Source of the DNA: Fasciolopsis buskii
Taxonomy: Eukaryota > Platyhelminthes > Trematoda > Plagiorchiida > Fasciolidae
Assembly: GCA_008360955.1 (NCBI GenBank)
Contig: LUCM01003878.1
Coordinates: forward strand, 118,564-182,563
Direction: 5' to 3'
DNA: 64,000 nucleotides
The notes under the pieces were generated by a model that saw only the letters and a list, made by a program, of their open reading frames with translations, made no database searches and was not told the DNA's origin. Every line of letters starts with the position of its first letter. Position 1 is the first letter of the stretch. Below are positions 24,470-34,967 of this stretch, in pieces. Both the position numbers and the translations under genes were made by a program.

Positions 24470-24844
24470 CTAGTAAAATACAACAGTTACTGTAAAATTA
24501 CTATAGGGATCATCCGTCTGAGCCAAAATTTGTTTGTATCATTCCCTACCTTAATCTGCAATCGCAATTAGACTGGAAGATATCTGATTTTCACAAGATC
24601 TGAGAGGCCTACATCAACCCGTAAACTGCGGGGCAAGGCACGGACAGCGATTGCATCATGAACTTCATACCCATAAATTTGCTCTTACAATGTTGATCAT
24701 TTTGCAATTTGGTGTGCACGAGATCGAATTTAGCAAAATGGATATTGCTGCCGAATAAATTTTGAAACAATCCCACAGTACTGTTAGGACCTACAGTCAA
24801 CGGACATCATTGTGATGGTTTCCCAGCCACCATGTAGTTAATTC

Positions 24845-25261
24845 TCAATTGAATCTGCCGTTTTCAGAAGAAATTCGGCTTGCAAGCCAAAACCGTTTAA
24901 ACAAAGGCTTCTTCAACATCCCCTTATTCGGATGCTTACGTGTTCCGAACTTACGAGCACCAAACCAAACAGCTTTCATTTTGCAAACGCCTAAAACCAG
25001 ATTTTCTGAAAAGTAGCCAATAAAATACAAATAAACAGCCAAGATTATTATTGTTAGCAAAGTGGTTTGCAGCCAAGAGATTTTTTTTGGAAATAGTGTA
25101 ATCAGTCCCCTGATAAAGATGGAAGGTCTTCGCGCTGCTCCGTGACTACTGAGGTGTATGAACCCTGAACACTGGAAACCAAAAATGTCAGGCCAGACGT
25201 TTTCGATCAATGATATCTTAGGTGAACTACTCAAATGTGATTGAGAGAGGATAAATAGCAA
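24845..25261 (-). other. Antisense ORF with one hydrophobic segment
   Basis: An open minus frame of 138 codons. It has a single strong hydrophobic stretch (TTLLTIIILAVYLYFIGYF) followed by a basic tail (WFGARKFGTRKHPNKGMLKK), as expected for a membrane protein. No splice sites or homologous family are clear. It may be an intronless or retroposed gene fragment, or chance. Confidence 0.25.
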
Positions 25262-26246
25262 GGTAATATGACATTAATGCTTCGGTATTGAGTAAATGCC
25301 AAACTTCCTAAAAGGCGGTCGATTAAAAAGGTTCAGGCGTTTACTACAACAAAGCTTTGATAACAGAAGCTCCCCCTGAATCTGATATTGCTGATTCTTC
25401 CGTCCGCTAAAAATTTACTTAGTAATAGTGAAAAAGATTTGGCGCTTCTTCTCTGGTCTAACTGCGGATCATGTACAATTAAGCAGCCTTCTGCACGACT
25501 ACAGATTCGAATGTCAGGCCACGGTTGGCAATGATCCGCCTTATCCATGAATCCGACTTTTTCTGGCTTTAAAAGGGCTAAACTCATAATAAATACTGAT
25601 CTAATTTTTTAGCCTTGATAGAATAACTTGAAGGAAACTCCAATAATATTGAATTCTCCTATGGTTGATTTTAGCAAACTGTCCTACGGGACGGTATGAC
25701 TTCTGTCTTCGTTACAGTCAGTGCACACTCACAGATCGTGATGTAACTCATCCGTTTACAGTAATTGTGTTGGTTGGCGCGTCGGTGCATCGAAACTGTG
25801 TTTTAGCGATAGCGTCATCCAATTACCACAGTCGTGAGCTTGAGTGCCTACGGTTTAATTGATCTGATGCATATTCTACTTTCTGACGCCCCAGCTGTTT
25901 GCACTGCATTTCCTCTGAACCTTCTAGCGGTTGGCGGTTCGCGTGAGTGCGATAAGATTGTAGTTAAGCTATAGTGAATTTCAGCGACGTTTAGTCATAG
26001 ACAATGCTGTCAGCATTAGAATTCAGCTTTTAACTTTTGTACCTGTGTCTTTTATCAGCACTCCGACGACAAACTAACTTGAATGTCTGTCTCCGGAAGT
26101 CATCACAATATCTGCCAAAAACGCAAAAGCAAAAATAATTTAAATTGGAATTTAATTTGAAATTTTTACTTATTTTGCACTGATACTTTAATTTCACTTA
26201 CTTAACGATCATTTAACTAATCAATGCAACAAACATTTGATTCCAG
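25262..26246. other. Intron, last part
   Basis: Holds a minus frame at 25333-25587 (84 codons, unknown) and a + frame at 25665-25862 (unknown). It ends at the acceptor ttgattccag. Confidence 0.35.
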
Positions 26247-26851
26247 ACGTCTGTATGGAAGCTGGATTCGGGTGATTCAAAATATTTCCAAATTAGCAGT
26301 GAAATTTGCGGTGAAAAAGTCGGCCCAAAAGACTCGAGATTTACTAGTTTCAAAAGAGATGACTAAAGCAGTCCGCCGGTTTGATGAATCTCAAAAGCAT
26401 TTAAAAGAGACTATCCAATCACAAGAAGGACGCTTTGAAATGCACACCCCGACTTTTCCAGCTGAAGAGGAGAAAATGCCAAAGAAACCCCGCACTGTAG
26501 ATACTCCTTTGGCTGTGAAAAAAGATAGTAGGAAGGGAAAAGAAAAGATACATCAAAAAAGCGACGCTCCAGAAGAAAAATCCATATCTGAAGCCAGTAA
26601 ATCAAGCGAAGAGTCTTTACAAGATATTATAAAGGAGTTGCAGGATGGTCAAGATGAAGAAGGAAGCAGCAGTGAATCGAGGACAATTTCCCAAATTGGT
26701 CCAGATAATTTACGTTTTCGGAGAACAAAATCTGGTTGGAACACATTTCATATGTTGGCCAAATTTTCCGAAATTCCTGACGAAACTCTGCTACAATCAA
26801 AAAGAAAGAGATTGGGTGATAAGGAGGAGGCGGATAAAGGACGAGCTTCAA
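26247..26851 (+). CDS. Exon of the large gene (Lys/Glu/Ser-rich)
   Basis: The acceptor is acatttgattccag and the donor gtaagc, phase 2 to phase 1, about 201 codons. It starts with a short basic helix (GSWIRVIQNISKLAVKFAVK). It then becomes highly charged and low in complexity (KKPRT, KKDSRKGKEKIHQKSDAPEE, SSEESLQDIIKELQDGQDEE). It ends with FRRTKSGWNTFHMLAKFSEI. It is likely disordered with coiled-coil segments. The upstream join to 19815 and the downstream join to 33153 (A plus AT gives Asn) are both in frame. Confidence 0.75.
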
Positions 26852-27199
26852 GTAAGCTGATGATATGAACCTAACTAACACCATTCATATCTAACGCATA
26901 ACTCACGACTAGGTTGTCAACATAGCGAAATCACTCCAACGTGGCCGAATCAAACCAGAAAATGGTCACGAGCTGAGACGAAAGTTTAACCATGAGGACG
27001 AAAATTTCTGAATTTAAGTATGTGTATGCACTATACATACGCACGCATATGCATATGTATTTTTGTTCACTCATCCTGATGCTGCTCAAAATTTATATAT
27101 ATACATATATTCTGGGGCAATCCGCCCTCGTTCCTAAGGTTGGCTTAGCCCAAATGACAAAGAATTATCAAAGAATTATCAACTATTATCAAAACTACA

Positions 27200-27460
27200 A
27201 ATTATATATATATATATGTATATCACCAGAATTGAATTTTTAGCGTCCGGAGTGTGCAGGGAAGCTGTTTGTCAAAGAGTCCACAGAAGAACCACAATTG
27301 TGATTCGTTGATAATTCTGTCAGCGGGGCTGAGCCAACCTTAGGAACAGGGGCGGAATGCCCCAGAACACATTTGTATATATATATATATATATATATAA
27401 AATTTTAAGTAGTATCTGGGTGATACATTTATATATATATATATATATACATATAATTCA
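27200..27460. repeat. TA microsatellites around a dispersed repeat
   Basis: TA runs at about 27200-27222, 27375-27400 and 27430-27456 flank or interrupt the second copy of the repeat seen at 13262-13400. Confidence 0.85.
27277..27425. repeat. Dispersed repeat, copy 2
   Basis: Partner of 13262-13400, with accacaattgtgattcgttg, gctgagccaacctta and gcggaatgcccc. A TA microsatellite has expanded inside this copy where copy 1 has none. Confidence 0.55.
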
Positions 27461-28367
27461 TTCCATTTGGATTTCAACTTATTCAGCTGGATTCTGTGGC
27501 AGGTCAGATTTAGCTGACGGTGTTTTGCAAGTCTTTCTAACCTTTGCTAATTTCCCCAATCCTAATAATAATGTAAGAGTTGGTAGTATATGTCCATGCA
27601 CCGGAGCAAACTTTTATCTGCGATTTGCAGGTTTAAGATATTTTATCCACTTGAATAAATAAGCATTGAGTGTTGGAAACATTTTGGTCAAAGAAATATG
27701 ATTCATTAGCAAAGTTATCGAACCAGTGTTATCTCGTTCTTACTCTATGTTATCATTACACCTCTCATTGCATCCCAGCCATTCTTTTCAGACTACGAAA
27801 TTTCATGTATCATTTTAACTAGTACAAAATTATTCGGAATCCAATTTAAATTATTCGTAATTGGCATCCAACCAGTTTACTGAGATCTCCAGCGCACATG
27901 TTGGAGAATTGATTCGTTTCCCACGTGCAAATCTGCACACACGTACGTTACTGTGCACCGGTTTTATGCCCCTCGCCTTACAATTTGCTAGATGTATATT
28001 CTGTATTCTGGTTATCCTGTTCGGTAACCATTTCTGCTTCACTTGACCCTGTTGGTTCTAATTCAGTCCTACCCAGGATTAAGCATGTGAGAGCGATCAA
28101 ATGGCCCCCAAACTGTCAATAGGACTACTTACTTTATTTGTTATGATCAAACAGGTTACACAGAGCTCCTCGGATTAAAACCTACTGGCCTCTTGGGCTA
28201 ACCGTTATTCCTTTGGACTTCGCTTCGGGTAATGCTCCCGTTTGCTTTTGAACAGTGTGCCAAGAAAATCAGATTACTTTTCTTCTGTCTCAGAGTGGTT
28301 GGCTCCCCAACCAATTTTCCGGCTTGTGGTCGAAGAGCTCTTTGGTCCGTGAGTCATTCGCCTGAGT
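27461..28367. other. Intron
   Basis: Overlapping short frames (27861-28046, 27925-28122 plus; 27851-28042 minus) show no known family. Nothing else was recognised. Confidence 0.35.
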
Positions 28368-28950
28368 TCAAACCAGTCTGTTCTGTTTTCTAACGTAATC
28401 CGGCCTCATCAGACCGAAATAAAGGTGCCTTATGCATAACCTCTGGTTTATCGGGGTAATTCTCCCATCATATTCTACCAACATTATGAAGACATCGGCT
28501 CTCAAGCGCAGTCTTCCTACATTTTCCGTTCTTAGCCACCACACTTCTGAGGCATACACCAAGATCATCAGCATCGCTGGTGTGTAAACTTGGTCTGTCA
28601 TCGATAATCGGATGTGGCGCCGATACCACAGATTTCTCAAACTAGTGTATGCCCATCCAACATTTAGCATATGCAAATAAATTCCTACCGTCATGAGATT
28701 TCTATGCGAAATGCAACTAACGGGAAGGAAATCCATCTGTTGCATGCAATCCATCCCGTGCAGCAAGAAGGTTCGGCTCCAAAAACAGTTTACACTTAGA
28801 AAGTGGAAGATTCAACCCAGTAACACCCACACTCTGGACTAGACGGCCGAGAATATCTTGCAACTGCATTTGGTCCTCACTGCGAAGAAAACATTGTCCC
28901 AATTTTCAAATCAAATGATTTCTGCATTGAGCATATATCACCGTTACTAT
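28368..28950 (-). mobile_element. LINE reverse-transcriptase C-terminal relic (minus)
   Basis: Two minus frames (28717-28902 and 28368-28766) make up the end of a non-LTR retrotransposon polymerase. The motifs are GLNLPLSKCKLFLEPNLL (the 'GL.IN..KCK' motif after the active site), AYTSLRNLWYRRHIRLSMTD ('A..NLRHLW.R.DI.L..K') and VYASEVWWLRTENVGRLRL ('LLYG.E.W.LR..D.RRL..F'). The frames are out of register, so the copy is dead. It resembles flatworm CR1/RTE-like elements. Confidence 0.75.
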
Positions 28951-31900
28951 AATCGCATGAAGACAAAGCAGTCTTCGTAATCATGTGTACTCGAAAATTG
29001 ACGGTTGGCGGGTGGAGAGGGCAACATCGACGGATACCAAATTTCGTGGAAAAATCAGGTGAAAAATCACAACCTCGGCTTCGGCTGCTCGCATGCGACC
29101 ATTTGAAAAGTAATATGATTTTCTGGCACGCTGTTCAGTACGAGGGAATACAACAGAAATGCACGGTATATACGGTCGGATCCTGCTTACAGATCACGAT
29201 GCACACAGGGCATCGGCCTGCGGAATGTGACTATTCCCTAAGATTTGTCGAAGAGTATGGATCTCGTGGATGCAACCCCAGTCGGTTCTAAAACCAGCAT
29301 GATTTCCGAGGAGCACATACTTTTGTGGGCATTCGATAAATGACCAATGTCAGTGCCTGTGAGCAGGTTGAGTGCAACGTTTACCAAACTAATTCCCACG
29401 TGAGCCTGACAAGAGGATCTATCATTGTTTTCGTAATTTAATACAGACATTTATTAACGGTGGTCTCTAGGACTCTGTTCTTCCTGTCCAAAATGATCGC
29501 AGGAAAAGTTTATCGATTGAGATGATAACACTTCTCTGGAGTCCTCGAAGAAAGAGGGCGACATCCCTCTGCTACAGCAGCCTGGTGCTTTTTTGAAAAC
29601 TCTAGCCCGTGAATATTTTCCATTCATGAAGAATGACTGGTATCCACGTGAGTTGCTACACTTTCAGGTATAGATGAGAGAATCAAAGTAGAACTTGACA
29701 ACTGAACTGCTTTCTAACGGGTTTTGTCCAACTCCCTAACTATGGAACGCGCGGTGTTCTGCTACTGGCCACCACTTGTTGACCACTTTTTCTTCTCCGT
29801 ACACCCTCTTTTGAAGGATTTTTTTAAGAGGGCAGCCCTCATTCACCATAGAAGTCCGAGTAGGCAAATTTGTTTGTTTTTGAGAATATCATTTACCTCT
29901 TCATTTTATTGGTGTAGAATTAATCAAAGCGTAAAATTCGCTAACAGCGGTAGAACTTGGGCCCACTCGTGGAGAATATAAAAGAACAGTCACAGTAAAT
30001 GTTCTTTCTGTCAAGCTGCTAGTCCGAGTTACGCTTTGTACCTGACGCAAGAAACACTGAATAGTTTGCTGGGGCGAATCAGATCTTACAAATTTGCTAC
30101 CTGCTTCTTCGATTCTGCCAAGGGCAATTCGCTAATACGCGTCCAACGTACCAGAGCGAGTGTGCTTCATATATTTTTTCCCATATTTCATGGGACAATG
30201 AGTTTCCAAGTGACACTTTTTCTCCTGGGAAACCACGGGGACTTCATTATGGGTAATTACCTTGCAAAACAAGCAAACTTATTAGCTAGGGATAGTCGAA
30301 TCTGTTTGACAGTTGATTAAAATTGCTTCTAAAAACTCGTTGAAACCCGGTTGACTCACATAGTTTGCTCTCAAAAATATTTATCCATTTGTTGTCACCA
30401 TTAGGAAAAAGGTTGCGCTCAGTCCACGAGATGCTTAAAAATTGTCAGGACAACGCAACATTCGTGAAGCAACCAAATGGGATCTCAAATCCGTCTACAG
30501 TCAGTAGTTCAGAAATGTTTTGTGTCATTTTGAATGACATCCAAAGGCTGTCAAAATTTTACCTGTTATACACTAGTAGCGATTAAAATGTCTGCCAAAC
30601 TGAAAACGTTTTGGTACATGACGGAATACCGCAATAGCTAAACGAGTTTATGTACCAAATAAAACTGATCGAGTGCACTGTTTAACCGCATTTTGTAGAT
30701 ACATCTTTAAGGAGTCAAAATTACAAGTAGAATTGCTGACCAGCGCCGTTGTTCCCTTTCTTCACCGTTTTGCAGTAGCAAGGATTGGAATAGGAAGGAA
30801 GGAATCAGTAAGTTTCTAGTTTCGTCCTACTTATTCATACATTTACAACATATGCACTTTTATAACACATTTCATGTGATTTTAATCCATCCACCCATTT
30901 TAAGCAATTTATAATCAACTCCGAATTACTGATTTATTCTTTTAAAATCAATGGGCATTTTGGGTCCTGGTTTTGGTCTCGAACTGCATACTCGACTTTA
31001 AGATTAACTCAGTAATCTAATGAAACAGCAGAGATTTCGGAAAATTTGAGGGCATACTTCTCTCTATCCTCATTTCTCGTGTTCCAATTTGTGCCAGTGA
31101 ATAGACAAGTGAGGATTTCTGCAATGAACGAACATCATTGCAGTTTGCTTTTTTCGCCTATAAGCTGCTGGGTTATAATACCACCAATCCACATACGTAA
31201 AAAGTCCGACCTATGCGCTTTATTGTTTTATTAAGTAATGATTCATATTAGTGCTAAACTATCTTTGGAATGCAGTGCTTCATCTTCGCCTATGTTATGC
31301 AGTAATCTAATGCATTGCAGTGAATACCGGATGTCCAACGTTTGACCTTCAAGATAGGTGAAGTTTTACAGTCATTGTGCACAGCTGGTGATCAACGAAT
31401 ACCAATTTGTCCCCTGGAAAGCAAGCAAGTAGGCAAACCAAAATTGGCTTGTATCAGCTGAATTTTATCTGTCGTGCTGTCGTGCAAATAACTGACGTCA
31501 GAACAGCCAGACTGCATTTAATTTGTCAAACTACGGAGTTGAGAACTGATACATAGTTACGTCGACGAGGAGAAAAACCGGCTAAAGTGTACACTGATTG
31601 GGCTCAGCGGGATCCAGCAGAGATTTGTCAGGCGATCCACTGTTCATTACCAACTGTGCATGTGTGTCCAGCTGAACTTCCCATCGAACTCACCTGCACG
31701 GTGCTCGATCAATCGTCGATCCCTGCATGGAAGGCATGTAGATTTGGTCAGGGAAAAACAAAGGGCAAATAAGCACTGTACCGCCAGAGGGCGGAACAAG
31801 ATGAAAGTGGTTAAACTCTCATTCTAATGCGAATATGCACAGATGGTGACTTTTCCCGCCTGTAGCGCATGGCCTTGACAAATTCCAGCTCAGTTACGGT

Positions 31901-33152
31901 CGCCTTAGCATCTGCAAATCGAACGATTCCCAGTTAAATCCGGAAAACCTGAGTAGATTAAGGTTCGGTCAGCCATTGATGGTGCCGACTGGAACTCAGT
32001 TGGAAGATCATCGTCTAGACTATTTCCCGCTTTATTTCAGATTTATGTCAGAAGTATTTGGATGCATGTCAAAAATAGTGGGAACTTGTTTAAACACATG
32101 CATCTGTTAAAAAGGACGTGTCACTACTACATCAGTAGACTGCAGAGCATTGTTAGTACAACTGGCAGCAAATAAGCACATATATTCTCGTGTAAGATGG
32201 ATCACGTCTCGGACCTACTCAAACGCAATCTGAATAAGTCAGTTGAATGTTATTCCCGTAGTACGGAAAGTGGCATTTAATCAACTGTTAGGACCGGTGG
32301 CTTTCGGGTTCATGAAGACGAACACCATGGGGAATTAGAAATGATCACAGACCGAGGCTTGGCTTGAGTCCAAAAACGTACACCCAGATGATCAACTATC
32401 CTTGAGTGATCCACTTTATTGGCGACTAGAAGCAGCGTGGTCAATTTGAGTCCAATGCCGCGTCCTAATTCCGAATGGTCCTGCCGCAAGCATGGAATAA
32501 TTATAGTCACCTCACATGCACACATCATTAACCAACGTGAGCGCTTGTTGGTATGTTTCCGATTGGAGTAAAAACGTCCTGGTATCGAAATTCCTGAGTT
32601 TGTGATTTTGTTTTGGTTAACTCTACCCAATGAGCCAGCCGTAGTGCCTGTTTTGGAGATTCCATCGGTGACTATTTGAGCTTGAAAATGTTTACTGTTG
32701 ACAACACTACCAGTAGTTGAACTCAATTTTCAGCTTTTATTGGATTCGCAGAAATCCAAAGGCAGCCACATCATTTGAAACAAATATCCTTTGAAAAAAG
32801 GATTTACCAGTCTCATCAGATAAATGTCTGGTCTCATTTTGACTAATTTCACTGTCCTACTCTGACTGAACCTCTGATACATTGTTTTTACGCCAAGACG
32901 TAAGAATAAGAACATGCAAACATGGGTCACAACCAAACGGAACGCAGTGGCATCATGTCACGCATACGGATGAACTCACTTGGACCTAGAAGTTTAACTT
33001 TCGTTAGCATCGGTGCGCACGGCAATTAAAGTGGGCTTTCAAATAGCTACTTTTGCTATTCTTTAACACTGAAGCACTGAATCCTACAACAGTAAATCCA
33101 TAAACTACAAAACTGACGGACTCATAGAACGTACAGATGTATATCCCTTCAG
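28951..33152. other. Large intron
   Basis: No + exon in the required phase was found. The + frame 31587-31772 (DWAQRDPAEICQAIHCSLPT) looks codon-like but unplaced. The minus frame 32310-32726 (138 codons, Ser/Thr-rich start, no domain) may be an antisense exon, as it meets a possible donor gtgact. The rest shows no recognisable structure. Confidence 0.35.
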
Positions 33153-33272
33153 ATTCTGTTATGACCACCCGGAGTAAAACAGCAAACATTCTGATTGTTG
33201 AAAATCAGATGAATCAGAATTTAGCGTGGGCTGCCAAAAAGTTGACCGAATTGAGAGCTGATTTCAAGAAAT
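33153..33272 (+). CDS. Exon of the large gene (120 nt)
   Basis: The acceptor is gtatatcccttcag and the donor a consensus gtgagt, phase 1 to phase 1. The peptide reads SVMTTRSKTANILIVENQMN, then QNLAWAAKKLTELRADFKK, which is helical. It joins in frame to 26851 upstream. The downstream exon is in frame only if its acceptor is near 35055, or if a small exon is missing. Confidence 0.6.
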
Positions 33273-34967
33273 GTGAGTATTTTCGAATGCAAATTCGTGT
33301 TAGGTTTGACAATGACATAAAAACTGTCGATTAATAAACTTAGATGACCAGGATCACAGTCAGTTATAAGCACTCAAGCTGCACTCGTTTTCCAAGGCTC
33401 TTTCCTGGGGATGGCCCAAGAATGTAAGTGGTGTAATATTTGAAAATTCCATTAAATCTCCAGTATCACTGAGAACCGCATAGCGCTCACTTATTTCATT
33501 AGCTGGATATTTCAACAGTAACCGGAAGGAACGTGTTCCATTTATCTATAATACCTGGGGCGCACGGGAAATTTACTGGTTTACACATATGTATATATAC
33601 ATATATGTCCTTCAAAAATAAGCCTAAATATCCTTTGCCAGCTTTTGTGAAAATTTTCTTATGATAAAATAAACCAGAGACTCAACCAAACCACGTGAAA
33701 GTCTCTGGGGACTCAAATATGTGAACCCATTTTGGATTTGATAACACAAAAATGTAACATGGACCCCGGTTAGGACTATTGTTCTGGATGCGTTCTAGAT
33801 CTATAAGAACTTACGATAACAGAAAACCTATGTGCAACACTGTCCCTAGTGCCCGAGTCCTCGGATGATACTTAGTCACCACATCTAGCACTTACTGCGG
33901 CCCGTGGATAGTCTTTCAGTCTCAGATGAATGCTCATTGCTGTTGAAGCTCTATAGATTCAACATGATCACTCTTAGTCGCCTTGGTTTACGCCCGAATT
34001 TCTGGATCGGGACCCCACCTGCGGATGTCCACTGGGAAGAATTTTCCTTCATCTTCGTTTGGAAATTTCAAGTTCATGACTCATTACTAGTGCTGACATA
34101 GCAATGACTGCCGGTGCCTACCCCATCCAAGGTGACAAGCTTACTAAGGCTTCTTGGCTTTCACTGAGCCCATGGAGCACTTTTATTGTGCTGAACTTTT
34201 GCTAACAAATTCCTCCGTGCCGCTGTCGAATAACAGTAAAATGCCGATGACTTTCCTATTTGTGCTTCAGTCAACCGCTCGTATAACTTAATCAGGCTTA
34301 GTCACCCAGGGAAGTTCCGTGGTAGTGCATGTACTTCTATCATGTAAATTCCCTACGGACACGATGCTTTCAGAATCGTTTGCAAAATCAAAAAATGACA
34401 CGAGAAAAGGAAAATGAGAATTGGTTTAGATGGGTAATTCGTCACATTTTAGGGATATGATGAAATCCCACTATAACGCAACTAATGAAGTCACTAATTT
34501 ACACATGTGGAGAACCAAGAAGATACAAGGAGAAAGACAAGAGAGTCTTGCTAAGACCTAACGAACATCCGACTACAACATTGTGCAAGGCAAAAATTCG
34601 CCCACGGAGATCTAATCTGACTGTCCCGGTAAATGTCTTAGTTTAGCCTAGGGGCTTCTCTGGGAATATGTGACGGAGATTCTGGTCAGTGAGGCAACAT
34701 AAGAAGTCACGAAACCAAACGGTAATATGAAATCCTTGATTGGTGTTTTATTCCCCTGATTTTTGATCATTTGAATCGGAGTCCAAAAAATCCCAGGATT
34801 TTGACAGACTTTTGTTAAGATTTTTTATGAACCTTGTGGAATGAGTGATTCGAAAAAAGACAATGGGTCTTAGATTTAACAAATACTTCACTTCTGAAAT
34901 GCAGCTCTTATGGTTTCCAGTCACCTTACTCATGTTTCGGTTCCTTCATCTGTACCCTTTTCCTCAG
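33273..34967. other. Intron
   Basis: No supported exon. An imperfect TA-containing palindrome (acatatgtatatatacatatatgt) lies at 33585-33608. A + frame at 33904-34101 has no signals. Confidence 0.4.

Noticed and set aside
28983..29291. A 102-codon + frame as a gene
   Set aside because: It lies opposite and beside the minus-strand LINE relic, has no splice signals, and its composition fits chance.
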